64,000 bases of DNA. Source: Brevibacterium sp. p3-SID960 (lineage in GTDB: Bacteria > Actinomycetota > Actinomycetes > Actinomycetales > Brevibacteriaceae). The translations under genes and the position numbers were made by a program. The stretch's first letter is position 1. Each line of letters opens with the position of its first letter. Below the pieces are notes generated by a model. That model saw only the letters and a list, made by a program, of their open reading frames with translations. It was not told where the DNA came from and searched no databases. Below are positions 15,588 to 24,539 of the stretch, one piece after another. Location: assembly GCF_025144725.1 (NCBI RefSeq), contig NZ_JALXKS010000002.1:1-64000 (forward strand), written 5' to 3'.

Positions 15588-16283
15588 TCACGCGCGCAGC
15601 GCGGAGACGTCCATCGGAAGGGCCGGACCGTTCGTCGTCGTCATGGTCGCCTTCGAGATGTAGCGGCCCTTCGACGAAGACGGCTTGAGACGCATGACCT
15701 CGTCCATCGCAGCGTTGAAGTTGTCCTCGAGTGCACTCTGGTCAAAGGACACCTTGCCGATGATGAAGTGCAGATTCGAGTGCTTGTCGATGCGGAACTC
15801 GATCTTTCCGCCCTTGATGTCCGAGACGGCCTTCGCCACGTCCATGGTGACGGTGCCGGTCTTCGGGTTCGGCATGAGGCCGCGGGGGCCGAGCACCTTG
15901 CCGAGTCGTCCGACCTTGCCCATCATGTCCGGGGTGGCGACGGCTGCGTCGAAGTCGGTGAAGCCGCCAGCGACCTTCTCGAGCAGGTCATCGGAGCCGA
16001 CGTAGTCAGCACCTGCTTCGCGGGCTGCTTCGGCACGGTCGCCGGCTGCGAACACCAGGACCTTAGCGGTCTTGCCGGTACCGTGCGGGAGGTTGACGGT
16101 GCCGCGCACCATCTGGTCAGCTTTGCGCGGGTCTACGCCGAGGCGCAGAGCGACCTCCACGGTGGCGTCGAACTTCGCGACAGAGGTGTCCTTGGCCAGG
16201 GAGACTGCCTGAGCCGGTTCGTAGTATGTGTCAGCCGCGATCTTCTCCGCGGCGGCCCGATAGGCCTTTGAGCGCTTTGCCAT
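15588..16283 (-). CDS. rplA: 50S ribosomal protein L1
   Basis: This is the 231-residue L1 protein of the E-site stalk. It begins [15 protein letters not shown], and the conserved block [12 protein letters not shown] is visible near residue 130. I start it at 16283 because an upstream in-frame extension of 32 codons is not conserved and GGAG lies just before this ATG. It follows rplK by about 100 bases in the rplKA operon. L1 in other bacteria represses its own operon by binding the leader mRNA. Confidence 0.97.
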   Translation of the reverse strand: MAKRSKAYRAAAEKIAADTYYEPAQAVSLAKDTSVAKFDATVEVALRLGVDPRKADQMVRGTVNLPHGTGKTAKVLVFAAGDRAEAAREAGADYVGSDDLLEKVAGGFTDFDAAVATPDMMGKVGRLGKVLGPRGLMPNPKTGTVTMDVAKAVSDIKGGKIEFRIDKHSNLHFIIGKVSFDQSALEDNFNAAMDEVMRLKPSSSKGRYISKATMTTTNGPALPMDVSALRA

Positions 16284-16385
16284 CTGCTTCTCTCCTTGCA
16301 GTTGTGGTGTCGGGGAGCGCGCTGCTCCTACCACGTGACGTCGGTGCCGCTGCCGGCCGGTTCCACCGAGCCGGGGCACCGTTCA

Positions 16386-16823
16386 TCACATTTCGACGTC
16401 GGTGGTGATTCCCATCGAACGGGCGGTGCCGGCGACGATCTTCGACGCTGCGTCGATGTCGTTGGCGTTGAGGTCCGGCATCTTCGTTTCGGCGATCTCG
16501 CGCACCTGGTCCTTGGTCAGGTGTCCAACCTTGTCAGTGTGCGGGGTGGCCGAGCCCGACTTCAGACCGGCGGCCTTCTTGATGAGCTCCGCAGCCGGCG
16601 GAGTCTTCGTGATGAAGGTGAACGAGCGGTCTTCGTAGACGGTGATTTCAACCGGGACGACGTTGCCACGCATGGATTCCGTTGCGGCGTTGTATGCCTT
16701 GCAGAACTCCATGATGTTGACGCCGTGCTGACCAAGCGCGGGGCCGATCGGCGGTGCGGGATTGGCCGCACCAGCCTGGATCTGAAGCTTGATCAGGCCG
16801 GCTACCTTTTTCTTGGGAGGCAT
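16386..16823 (-). CDS. rplK: 50S ribosomal protein L11
   Basis: This is the 145-residue L11 protein of the GTPase-associated centre and a target of thiopeptides. It begins [20 protein letters not shown], and the L11 signature [20 protein letters not shown] runs from about residue 27. AAGGA lies 7-8 bases upstream of the ATG. It is first in the rplKA operon, 249 bases from nusG with its own promoter in the gap. Confidence 0.98.
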   Translation of the reverse strand: MPPKKKVAGLIKLQIQAGAANPAPPIGPALGQHGVNIMEFCKAYNAATESMRGNVVPVEITVYEDRSFTFITKTPPAAELIKKAAGLKSGSATPHTDKVGHLTKDQVREIAETKMPDLNANDIDAASKIVAGTARSMGITTDVEM

Positions 16824-16943
16824 TCTTCGGTCCTTAATACTTCGATGAAGCCCTCGACGGCTGCCGAGGGTCGTTCCCTTCAGCGGGATGCGTCAGGGGT
16901 GCTGCGCCGCGCTCCGATGAATGTCGCAGGCGCAAACCACACC

Positions 16944-16973
16944 ATTATTCCATGAACAGCCCGTGGTTGTTAA
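16944..16973 (-). promoter_or_regulatory. rplKA promoter
   Basis: On the minus strand TTAACA (16968-16973) and AATAAT (16944-16949) are separated by 18 bases, in an AT-rich patch that stands out from the GC-rich surroundings. It would give a leader of about 110 bases before rplK. Confidence 0.6.
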
Positions 16974-17004
16974 ATCCAGCCCCAGGCTCTCCAGGCGCCG
17001 CCGC

Positions 17005-17029
17005 GCCCGAGGCGGTCCTCACCTCGGGC
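17005..17029 (-). terminator. terminator after nusG
   Basis: An 8-bp stem (GCCCGAGG / CCTCGGGC) with a 9-base loop lies about 44 bases past the nusG stop and just upstream of the rplKA promoter, separating the two operons. Confidence 0.6.
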
Positions 17030-17072
17030 ACGGCTGTGTGCCGGGATGTGCCGGCGAACGCTGTGGTGCGGC

Positions 17073-17837
17073 TCAGATCTTGGCGACCTGGTCGAAGCCG
17101 AGCTCGACGGGAACGTCGCGCTCGAAGATCGACAGCAGGACGGTGAGCTTCTGCGATTCGGGGCGGATCTCCTGGATCGTGGCCGGGTGGCCTTCGAAGG
17201 AGCCCTCCTTGACCATGACGGATTCGCCGACTTCGAATTCGACCTCGTAGGCTGCTCCGCCCCCAGCGGCTGCCTTCGCCTGCTCGCCGGCTTCGGCAGC
17301 GGCCTTGGCCTGCTCCTCTTCGAAGACCGGGGCGAGCATCGAGAAGACCTCGTCGATGGTGAGCGGGACGGGGTCGTAGGCGTTGCCGACGAAGCCGGTG
17401 ACGCCCGGAGTGTGGCGCACGACGCCCCACGACTCGTCAGTCAGCTCCATGCGCACGAGCACGTAGCCGGGGATGCGCACGCGGCGGACCTGCTTGCGCT
17501 GGGCGTTCTTGACCTCGATGACGTCTTCCATCGGCACCTGGATCTCGAAGATGTAGTCTTCCATGTCCAGCGAGATGATGCGATTCTCGAGGTTGGCCTT
17601 CACCCGGTTCTCGTAGCCGGCGTAGGAGTGGATGACATACCAGTCGCCGTCCTTCATGCGCAGCTCGGACTTGAACTCCTCCGCCGGATCGTGCTCGTCG
17701 CCGGTGTCCTCGGCGGCCGGCGCCTGTTCGGTCGTATCGTCGGCGGCCGGCTGGCTGGCGGTCTCCTCAGTGACAGCCTCGGCAGTCGGCTCTGCGGCCG
17801 CATCGAGGTTCTCGGTTTCCGGGGTGTTGTCCGACAC
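17073..17837 (-). CDS. nusG: transcription termination/antitermination factor NusG
   Basis: NusG binds RNA polymerase and couples it to Rho or the ribosome. The protein is 254 residues. An acidic, Ala/Glu-rich extension of about 60 residues is typical of actinobacterial NusG. It is followed by the NGN domain from [17 protein letters not shown], and by a C-terminal KOW domain beginning [19 protein letters not shown]. It lies 91 bases downstream of secE, in the classical secE-nusG pair. Confidence 0.98.
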   Translation of the reverse strand: MSDNTPETENLDAAAEPTAEAVTEETASQPAADDTTEQAPAAEDTGDEHDPAEEFKSELRMKDGDWYVIHSYAGYENRVKANLENRIISLDMEDYIFEIQVPMEDVIEVKNAQRKQVRRVRIPGYVLVRMELTDESWGVVRHTPGVTGFVGNAYDPVPLTIDEVFSMLAPVFEEEQAKAAAEAGEQAKAAAGGGAAYEVEFEVGESVMVKEGSFEGHPATIQEIRPESQKLTVLLSIFERDVPVELGFDQVAKI

Positions 17838-17928
17838 CTGTTCTCCTTGTGCTTAGGTCGTGGGGCGTGGTCTGACGTGTGCGGGCGCGTCCGCGGCTGT
17901 GTCGCCGCTCGGCGGCTGGATCAGCCGA

Positions 17929-18180
17929 CTAACCCCACAGCGGCCAGATCGGCGAGCCGCCGAAGACGAAGCCGGAGAGCTTTCCGAACAGCAGATCCAG
18001 GACGGTGACGAGCAGCATCATGAAGATGACGAACCCGAGCACGACGAGCGTGTAGTTGATGAGCTCCTTGCGAGTGGGCGTGACCACCTTCTTGAGCTCG
18101 CTGATCACCTCGCGGAAGAACTGCATGATGGTGCCGAAGAAGCCGCGCTTCTCAGAGGTTCCTGCGGGTGTGTCGCTCAC
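17929..18180 (-). CDS. secE: preprotein translocase subunit SecE
   Basis: This is an 83-residue single-span SecE. An amphipathic segment FFREVISELKKVVTPTRKEL (residues 18-37) is followed by one transmembrane helix near residues 40-65. It is an essential part of SecYEG. It lies between tRNA-Trp (41 bases upstream) and nusG, the usual actinobacterial order, and is probably cotranscribed with both. Confidence 0.96.
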   Translation of the reverse strand: MSDTPAGTSEKRGFFGTIMQFFREVISELKKVVTPTRKELINYTLVVLGFVIFMMLLVTVLDLLFGKLSGFVFGGSPIWPLWG

Positions 18181-18220
18181 GCTTCCTCACTCGGGGGTCG
18201 TTGTGCTCCGTCGTTCTCAG

Positions 18221-18293
18221 CAGGGGTGACAGGACTCGAACCTGCAACCTACGGTTTTGGAGACCGTTGCGCTACCACTTGCGCCACACCCCT
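18221..18293 (-). tRNA. tRNA-Trp (CCA anticodon)
   Basis: The 73-base minus-strand sequence folds as a cloverleaf with acceptor AGGGGTG / CACCCCT, discriminator G, anticodon loop CTCCAAA (anticodon CCA) and T-loop TTCGAGT. CCA is not encoded. It precedes secE as in other actinobacteria. Confidence 0.97.
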
Positions 18294-18362
18294 TCGGCTG
18301 TGCGGGCACAGCCGGGGCATGAAACAGACCCGGAGACCCGGGTCGGCTTCTGCCAAGGTACG

Positions 18363-18392
18363 AGCATACACGCTCGATGTCTCATCCGTCTA
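18363..18392 (-). promoter_or_regulatory. tRNA-Trp / secE-nusG promoter
   Basis: TAGACG (18387-18392) and TATGCT (18363-18368) lie on the minus strand with an 18-base spacer, about 70 bases upstream of mature tRNA-Trp. The -10 box is strong and the -35 moderate (4 of 6). Confidence 0.55.
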
Positions 18393-18400
18393 ACGACGGG

Positions 18401-20167
18401 TCACTTCGCTTCGGCCGGCGCCCAAGGGCCCGGCTGTGGGATCGACGTCCACGGGCTGAAGCTGACCTGTGCGTCCATGTCGACGGTGACGACCTGCACG
18501 TCGATGGGCTGGCGGGTCTGTGCGTCGTAGCGGATGAAGGAGAACTCGGCGGGCATCTTGAGCGGGCCCGGTGTCAGCGCATTGGCCAGTGCCCCGCCGG
18601 TCGTCGAGTTGACGAACCGGGTGGCCGGGCCGAACGCCTCTGGCCCGACCCGCCGGTGCCAGTGGCCGGAGACGGCGAAGCCTGCGCAGCCCTCGCCGAG
18701 GGCCGCAGCCGCCTGCCGGGGGTCGTGGATGACGAGGGTGTCGATGTTCTCGGCCGCACACGCCTCGGCGGCGACCCGGTCGGTGAACCCGGCTCCGGTC
18801 TCTCCGCGTTCGAGCACGTCACCGGTGGGGAAGACGGTGCGCCGCGGATCCGGCAGCCCGAAGAACGTCAGCCCGGCGGCGGTCACCGGCTGGCCGTCGA
18901 GGACCTGCCAGCCGAGTGAGCGGGCATGGGCGGCGGTGTCGGCCGAGTCGTGGTTGCCCTTGACGTAGAGGCGCGGCAGGCCGTGCGGCAGCGCCTGGTG
19001 CACGGAGTCGACGCAGATGTTCTCAGCGGTGGTGCCGGTCATCGTGATGTCTCCGCCGTCGAGGTAGAGGTCGGCCCCCGACAGCTGGGCGGCGCGGGCG
19101 AGGACCCGCGACATGCCGGTGTTGCAGTGGATGTCGGAGGCCATGAGCACGGTGATGATGCCAGCCGGCTCACCCTGTTGTGCGCCGGCCTGCCCGCCCG
19201 CCTGGGCCTGCCCGCCATCGGCCGCCCCGCCGGTAGCCCCGCCGGTGGCCCCCTCCCCAGTGGCCGTCCTCCCGATGGCGGCCTGGGCACCGTCGCCATC
19301 GGCTGACTGGTCACCATCCAGCGGCTGGTCCCAGTTGGGCCGGGGCACCAGGTCCGCGCCCGAGGTGGTGCGCGGGCTGGTCGGGCGCTGAAGCCAGGCG
19401 ACGTCCAGGCTCGTGCGGGCGGTGTCGTAGAAGGTCTCGTTGTCGTTGTAGTAGTCGGTGACGACGCGGGCGACTTCGTCGATGACGCCGGAGAACCTGC
19501 CGGTCACCTCGGATCCGGCCAGCGGTGTGCGCTCGAACACCGGATTCGGGGTGATCTGCTTGGGCGCGCTCACCGGCACGGCGATGATGGCGATGAGCAC
19601 CGCAGCGAGGCTGAGCACGAGCGCGGTCATCGGCCCGTCGGCCGGGTCCCGCTCGCTGGCGGTCTCGGGCTGCAGGCGGGTGCGCCTGTGCAGCAGGTAT
19701 GCGCCGGCCACCACAGTGACGACACCGGCGGCGATGAGGTCGCGGGTGAGCGCATCGGCGATGATGCCGTTGCGCACGACGGTGACGAGGGCGTCGATGT
19801 CGCCGAACAGGCTGGCGTAGGAAGAGGCGTCCTGGGCGAGTTCATCGATCGTTGAGACCGGCACGCCGGCATGGTTCGGGATCTCCTCCACGGCGACGTC
19901 GACGCCGAGGCCCAGCGGCAGCCTGTCGCCTGCCGGTATCACGAGCTGGCCGATCGGTCCGAGGTCGATGGTGATCGCCCCGTCGGTCGTGACCGCATAG
20001 GTTGCATCGTGGGGGCCGAAGTTCGCCTCGGTCTGCGCGGTCGTCACCGCCCACGGTGCGGCGAGCAGGGCGCCTGCCAGAAACAGTCCGAGGGATGCGG
20101 CCAGGAACCGCGCCGCGGCCGCGAGGCGGGCAGATGCCCGGCGTGTGGGGCGCTGAGCTGAGACCAT
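18401..20167 (-). CDS. membrane-anchored metallophosphoesterase
   Basis: This is a 588-residue protein with hydrophobic segments near residues 15-45, about 160-180 and about 195-215, and a long Gly/Ala/Gln-rich linker. The C-terminal calcineurin-like phosphoesterase domain carries all the metal motifs in order: SDIHCN, DGGDITMTG, GNHDSAD and SGHWHRR. The substrate is unknown; the catalytic domain is probably extracytoplasmic. A perfect TATAAT at 20175-20180 ends 7 bases before the ATG, so the mRNA should be leaderless. It is divergent from add. Confidence 0.85.
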   Translation of the reverse strand: MVSAQRPTRRASARLAAAARFLAASLGLFLAGALLAAPWAVTTAQTEANFGPHDATYAVTTDGAITIDLGPIGQLVIPAGDRLPLGLGVDVAVEEIPNHAGVPVSTIDELAQDASSYASLFGDIDALVTVVRNGIIADALTRDLIAAGVVTVVAGAYLLHRRTRLQPETASERDPADGPMTALVLSLAAVLIAIIAVPVSAPKQITPNPVFERTPLAGSEVTGRFSGVIDEVARVVTDYYNDNETFYDTARTSLDVAWLQRPTSPRTTSGADLVPRPNWDQPLDGDQSADGDGAQAAIGRTATGEGATGGATGGAADGGQAQAGGQAGAQQGEPAGIITVLMASDIHCNTGMSRVLARAAQLSGADLYLDGGDITMTGTTAENICVDSVHQALPHGLPRLYVKGNHDSADTAAHARSLGWQVLDGQPVTAAGLTFFGLPDPRRTVFPTGDVLERGETGAGFTDRVAAEACAAENIDTLVIHDPRQAAAALGEGCAGFAVSGHWHRRVGPEAFGPATRFVNSTTGGALANALTPGPLKMPAEFSFIRYDAQTRQPIDVQVVTVDMDAQVSFSPWTSIPQPGPWAPAEAK

Positions 20168-20273
20168 GCGGGCAATTATACGAGCGGCCCACCGCCGGGT
20201 GACAGCTCAGCTCATCAGGGCAGATGCCGGCTGCCGGCGGCAGGCGCAGCAGGGCATCGACTAAACTGTCGTC

Positions 20274-21293
20274 ATGGTGACACGGGAGGGTCTGCGCGCA
20301 CTTCCCAAAGCCCACCTGCACCTGCACTTCACCGGCTCGCTGGCTGATGAGACGCTCGCCGAGCTCGCCGCCGAGGCCGGCATCCGGCTGCCGCGCGGCA
20401 TCGTCGGTTCGACTCCGGCGAACCTGTCCCCTGACCAGCGCGGCTGGTTCCGCTTCCAGCGCCTCTACGATGCCGCCCGCGCCGTCGTGCGCGGGGAGAC
20501 GATCATGCGCCGGGTCGTCGCCGAGGCCGCAGCCGCCGACCGGGCCGAGGGCTCGCGCTGGCTGGAGCTGCAGATCGACCCGACCTCCTACGGGCCCTAC
20601 GTCGGCGGCATCACCCCGGCTCTGGAGATCGTCCTCGATGAGGCCGCCCGCCAATCCGGGCCGGACTTCGGCATCGCGATCATCGTCGCCGCCTCCCGCA
20701 CCCGCAGCCAGTTCGAGGCCCGGACGCTTGCCCGGCTTGCCGCCCAGTACGCCGGTGATGATGCCGCCACGGTCGTGGGGTTCGGGCTGTCGAACGATGA
20801 GCGCCGCGGCGACACGGCGGAGTTCCGACACGCCTTCCGCATCGCCCGCCGGGCGGGCCTGGCATCTCTGCCCCACGGCGGGGAGCTGCTCGGGCCCGCG
20901 CACATCCGCGAAGTCATCGCCCACCTGCGTCCCCACCGCCTCGGGCACGGAGTGCGGGCCGCGGAGGATCCGCAGCTGCTGGACCAGATCGTGCAGGCCG
21001 GCATCGGCCTGGAGGTGTGCCCGGGCTCGAATGTGTCGCTGGGCGTGTACGCCTCTGCAGCGCAGGTGCCGCTGCGTCAGCTGTTCGACTCCGGTGCGCA
21101 GATCGCGCTCGGGGCCGATGACCCGCTGATCTTCGATTCGCGGCTGGTCGATCAGTATGCCGCCGCCGAGGCGGTGCTGACCCGGGCTGAGATCGCCGAG
21201 CTTGCCCGGCAGTCCTTTGCCATCTCACTGGCACCTGCGCGGATCCGGCAGGCCGCGATCAGTGACATCGACCGCTGGGAGACCGCAGGCTGA
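20274..21293 (+). CDS. add: adenosine deaminase-like amidohydrolase
   Basis: This is a 339-residue member of the adenosine deaminase family, predicted to deaminate adenosine or a related purine. The first metal motif is KAHLHLHFTGSL (residues 11-22). It is followed by SLPHGGE (catalytic Glu), RLGHGVR (metal His), CPGSNVSLG and ALGADDPLIF (metal Asp pair). HFTG replaces the usual HLDG, a variant I associate with an actinobacterial subgroup, so the exact substrate is open. TAAACT at 20262-20267 lies 6 bases before the ATG, giving a leaderless start. It converges on murB. Confidence 0.9.
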   Translation: MVTREGLRALPKAHLHLHFTGSLADETLAELAAEAGIRLPRGIVGSTPANLSPDQRGWFRFQRLYDAARAVVRGETIMRRVVAEAAAADRAEGSRWLELQIDPTSYGPYVGGITPALEIVLDEAARQSGPDFGIAIIVAASRTRSQFEARTLARLAAQYAGDDAATVVGFGLSNDERRGDTAEFRHAFRIARRAGLASLPHGGELLGPAHIREVIAHLRPHRLGHGVRAAEDPQLLDQIVQAGIGLEVCPGSNVSLGVYASAAQVPLRQLFDSGAQIALGADDPLIFDSRLVDQYAAAEAVLTRAEIAELARQSFAISLAPARIRQAAISDIDRWETAG

Positions 21294-21358
21294 GCCTGCC
21301 GCGGCGGGTGCGCCCAGCGGCTCCGGGTGCTCGGCTCCGAAAACTCGGATCCGCAAGC

Positions 21359-22489
21359 TCAGATCCGGCAGCCGATGAGGTTGGGTTCGGGTTCGAGCCG
21401 GATGCCGGTGGATTCCTCGACCCCGTCGCGGATGTGGCGAGCGAGGTCGAGGATGTCGGCGGTACGTGCCTGCCCGCGGTTGGTCAGCGCCAACGTGTGC
21501 TTGGTCGACAGGCGGGCGCGCTGTTCGCCGATCCCGAATCCCTTGCGGAACCCGGCCCGGTCGATGAGCCAGGCGGCCGAGGTCTTCTTCCGGTGCTCAT
21601 CGCGCATGCCGGTCAGCGGGTCGATGACCGGGTATTCCGGCGCCCCGTCGGGCAGCGGGGTGGAGAGCGGGACGATCGGGTTGGTGAAGAAGGATCCGCA
21701 TGACCACGTGTCGTAGTCGGCAGGGTCGAGGACCATGCCCTTGGAGGCGCGGACGGCGAGGACGGCTTCGCGCACCTCGGCCAGCGGCACCCGGTCTTCG
21801 AGGTCGACGCCGAGCGCAGCGGCGAGCTGCCGGTAGCGGATCGGCGCGGACTCGGCCGAGGAGGTGAGCGCGAAGCTGACGTCGAGGACGACGAAGCGCA
21901 CGGTGCCGATCTCGGCGGTGGTGCGCTTGAGCCGGGAGGTGCGGTAGCCGAATTCGAGCTCGGCGCGCGGCAGCGTGATGACGTCGCCGGAGAGCCGGTC
22001 GTAGACGGTGACGGATTCGAGGGTGTCGGCGACCTCGGCTCCGTAGGCGCCGACGTTCTGCACCGGGGTCGCACCGGCTGAGCCGGGAATTCCGGAGAGC
22101 GCTTCGAGCCCGGAGAGCCCGCGGGTGACGGTTTCTGCGACGCAGTCGTCCCAGTTCTCACCGGCTGCCACGCGCAGCAGGACCCGGTTGCCGCCGAGCT
22201 CGGTGAACTCCATGCCGCTGGTGCGGATGAGGCACACGGGACCGGCGAAGCCGTCATCGCTGATGACGAGGTTGGATCCGCCGGCGATGAAGAGCACATC
22301 GGGGTTCAGTCCCTGCCCGATGCCGGCTGCCTCTCCCCCACTGCCGGGGGGCTGGGCTGCCCGGTCAGCAGTCAGCGGGTGGGCGGTGAGGAAGTCGAGC
22401 AGCTCCTCGCGGGTGCCGGCGACGGTGAGGTCGGCGGCCGGGCCGCCGACGCGCATCGTCGCGTAGTCCGCCAGCGCTGTCCGGCTCAC
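21359..22489 (-). CDS. murB: UDP-N-acetylenolpyruvoylglucosamine reductase
   Basis: MurB reduces UDP-GlcNAc-enolpyruvate to UDP-MurNAc in peptidoglycan synthesis, using FAD and NADPH. The protein is 376 residues. FAD-binding motifs RVAAGENWDD and GLSGLEALSGIPGSAGATP are present, as is SCGSFFTNP with the catalytic Ser. A Gly/Ala-rich loop near residues 45-60 is longer than usual. The start is GTG and overlaps the stop of the upstream MaoC gene by 4 bases (GTGA), so the three genes form one translationally coupled operon. Confidence 0.97.
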   Translation of the reverse strand: MSRTALADYATMRVGGPAADLTVAGTREELLDFLTAHPLTADRAAQPPGSGGEAAGIGQGLNPDVLFIAGGSNLVISDDGFAGPVCLIRTSGMEFTELGGNRVLLRVAAGENWDDCVAETVTRGLSGLEALSGIPGSAGATPVQNVGAYGAEVADTLESVTVYDRLSGDVITLPRAELEFGYRTSRLKRTTAEIGTVRFVVLDVSFALTSSAESAPIRYRQLAAALGVDLEDRVPLAEVREAVLAVRASKGMVLDPADYDTWSCGSFFTNPIVPLSTPLPDGAPEYPVIDPLTGMRDEHRKKTSAAWLIDRAGFRKGFGIGEQRARLSTKHTLALTNRGQARTADILDLARHIRDGVEESTGIRLEPEPNLIGCRI

Positions 22490-22977
22490 GCCAACCGCAC
22501 CTTCGCCTGGGTGCGTCCGAGCACGGTGTCCTCACCGCAGCTGACGGAGATGTCGAGGCGCACGATCCCGGCCTCGTCATCGATCGCGCCGACGACGGCG
22601 GCCATGTCGAGGTAGGCCGTCGGGGTGTCCGGGGAGCCGGAGGCGGCATCGGCGACGACGACCGGGGCGGTGAAGCGGGTGCGGCAGTCGACGATCGCAC
22701 CGGGGTCGGCGGCCCATTCGGTGATGCGGGCGAGCACGGATCCCATCGACAGCATGCCGTGGGCGATGACGTCGTCGAGGCCGACCTCGCGGGCGAAGCG
22801 CTCGTTCCAGTGGATCGGGTTGTGGTCTCCCGAGGCGCCGGCGTAGGCGACGAGGTCGGCGCGGGAGAGCGGGATGCGGGCGGAGACGACGGTGCGGCCG
22901 ACCTCCTGGTCGCGCAGCTTCGGCGCCAGGTCGGCGCCGGAGGGACGGTATTCCTCGCGTTCGATGGGCTCGTTCAT
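22486..22977 (-). CDS. MaoC-family dehydratase, HadB-like subunit
   Basis: This is a 163-residue hotdog-fold protein. The hydratase-2 motif YAGASGDHNPIHWNERFA (about residues 45-62) carries the catalytic Asp and His, and AHGMLSMG follows. With the neighbouring protein it should form a heterodimeric (3R)-hydroxyacyl dehydratase of type II fatty-acid elongation, where this chain is catalytic. The pair next to murB is a conserved actinobacterial arrangement. It overlaps its neighbour's stop by 4 bases (ATGA). Confidence 0.9.
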   Translation of the reverse strand: MNEPIEREEYRPSGADLAPKLRDQEVGRTVVSARIPLSRADLVAYAGASGDHNPIHWNERFAREVGLDDVIAHGMLSMGSVLARITEWAADPGAIVDCRTRFTAPVVVADAASGSPDTPTAYLDMAAVVGAIDDEAGIVRLDISVSCGEDTVLGRTQAKVRLA

Positions 22978-23429
22978 GCTTCTTCTCCTCGCACGACGAT
23001 CGTCGAGGTCACAGTGACCACGGGGGCGTCGTCGCTGTTCGCGTCGGTGAGTTCGGTGCGGGTGGTGATCATCGCATGCCCGCCGGCCTCGCGCAGCCCG
23101 TCGACGTGGCAGACGGCGTTGAGCCGGTCACCGGCGACGATCGGGCGGGTGTAGGTGAACTGTTCGGAACCGTGGACGACGCGGGAGAAGTCGATGCCGG
23201 CTTCCGGGTTGGATATGTAGAGCGCTTCGGCGCGCTGGGAGGGGATGACGGCGAACGTCGGCGGGGCGACGACGTCGGCGTAACCGAACTCGGCTGCGGC
23301 CGCAGCGCTGCGGTGGGCGCGGTTCTGCGCCCCGGTCGCGCGGGCGAACTCGATGATCGCCTCGCGGGAGACCTCATAGGGCTCCGGCAGGGCGTAGCTC
23401 GCACCCTGCAGCTCGGTGTTGACAGCCAT
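22974..23429 (-). CDS. MaoC N-terminal-type protein, HadA-like subunit
   Basis: This 151-residue protein has the first half of a double-hotdog dehydratase (MaoC-like N-terminal fold). It begins MAVNTELQGASYALPEPYEV; EFARATGAQN stands where the catalytic chain has YAGASGDHNP, so it lacks the catalytic His. It is the structural partner of the chain encoded next. I start it at 23429 because AAGGAGG lies 11 bases upstream, inside a longer open frame. An XRE-TetR regulator lies 124 bases upstream on the same strand. Confidence 0.85.
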   Translation of the reverse strand: MAVNTELQGASYALPEPYEVSREAIIEFARATGAQNRAHRSAAAAAEFGYADVVAPPTFAVIPSQRAEALYISNPEAGIDFSRVVHGSEQFTYTRPIVAGDRLNAVCHVDGLREAGGHAMITTRTELTDANSDDAPVVTVTSTIVVRGEEA

Positions 23430-23553
23430 CGGCAGATGTACCTCCTTGGGCACAGGCGCTGCGCCCGTGCGGGTTCGTCCGGCTCAGGTGGGCAGACTGC
23501 CGGCACCTCCCGGCCGCTGACCGGTGACGTGCGGCAGTCCCGTGTCTGCGAGT

Positions 23554-24444
23554 CTATCGCCCGGGGCCGGGCACCCGCATCATCGCCAGGGCGTAGTCGG
23601 CGAGGTTGTCGGCGGCGGCGTCCTTGGGCACCGGCCCCTCGGGGTCGTACCACTGCGAGGTCGAGGTGCACATGTTCGACACCACGCGGCCGGCGAAGCG
23701 CCAGTCGGGGTTGGCGAACGCACCGGTCTCGATGCCTTCGCGAGCCAGCGCGTCGACGGTGTGCTGCACGTCGCGACGCAGCCCGGCGATGCGGGAGCGG
23801 TCGGGTTCGTCGATGCTGCGCATCTCACTGGCTCCGATGAATCCCTTGCGCCGCTGCTCCAGATGGAACAGCGCCAGCTCGCGCACCACCTGCCGGTAGC
23901 GTTCCTCGACCGGCTGGCCTTCCGCCGCCGTGAGCACATCGTCGAGCCGGCTGATGAGCTCGGCCATCGTCTCGTCCATCAGGCTAACGAGCATCTGCTG
24001 CTTGGACGTGAAGTAATGGTAGACCCCGGCGACGCTCACCCCGCCGGCCTGCGCGATCTGCCGCATCGAGGTGCCGTGGTAGCCCCAGCGCACGAAACAG
24101 TCGATGATCGCCTCGACGATCTTGGGATGCGGGGCATCGGGAGCGCCGCGCACGAGGTGTGGGGCGCCGGCGTGCTCGCGGCCACCGGGTCCGGTGCGCA
24201 CCGCGCTCGGCTCGAAGTCACCGGAGTACATGAGGTCCTCGAGTTCGAGACCGAGCACCTCAGCCAGCTGTGAGACCCGCTCGACGGTGACGGAGACGCG
24301 CTCTCGCTCGATGAGAGACAGGGTGGCAGGGCTGACGCCGATCTGCGAGCTCAGCTCCTCGAGCGTCAGTCCGGCCTGTGTTCGGGCCGCACGGACGCGG
24401 CCGCCGATGCCCGATCCACCTTCAACCCCATGAACTTTAACCAT
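23554..24444 (-). CDS. XRE-TetR fusion transcriptional regulator
   Basis: This 296-residue protein carries two DNA-binding domains. Residues 13-70 are an XRE/Cro helix-turn-helix (VRAARTQAGLTLEELSSQIG, then SPATLSLIERER). Residues about 105-150 are a TetR helix-turn-helix (GYHGTSMRQIAQAGGVSVAG, then VYHYFTSKQQML), followed by a TetR-type ligand-binding helical region. A TATACT box 7 bases before the ATG implies a leaderless mRNA, and a palindrome covers that box, suggesting autoregulation. The downstream genes on the strand encode the MaoC pair and MurB, which it may control; this is inference. Confidence 0.85.
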   Translation of the reverse strand: MVKVHGVEGGSGIGGRVRAARTQAGLTLEELSSQIGVSPATLSLIERERVSVTVERVSQLAEVLGLELEDLMYSGDFEPSAVRTGPGGREHAGAPHLVRGAPDAPHPKIVEAIIDCFVRWGYHGTSMRQIAQAGGVSVAGVYHYFTSKQQMLVSLMDETMAELISRLDDVLTAAEGQPVEERYRQVVRELALFHLEQRRKGFIGASEMRSIDEPDRSRIAGLRRDVQHTVDALAREGIETGAFANPDWRFAGRVVSNMCTSTSQWYDPEGPVPKDAAADNLADYALAMMRVPGPGR

Positions 24445-24456
24445 ACTAAACAGTAT
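24443..24456 (-). promoter_or_regulatory. palindrome over the XRE-TetR promoter and start
   Basis: The inverted repeat ATACT-AAAC-AGTAT overlaps both the -10 box TATACT (24452-24457, minus strand) and the ATG at 24444. A protein bound here would block initiation directly. Its size suits a TetR-type dimer. Autoregulation is inferred from position. Confidence 0.5.
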
Positions 24457-24539
24457 ACGGCACTCACGCGCCGTGTGCAGGCACGTCCGTCCAGGCGCTT
24501 TCGGGTTGGTGCGGTTCGGATGCCGAATGAGCGTTCGGC

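Noticed and set aside
23430..23453. GTG start 24 bases upstream for the HadA-like protein
   Set aside because: The AAGGAGG ribosome binding site lies inside that extension, so translation must begin after it at 23429.
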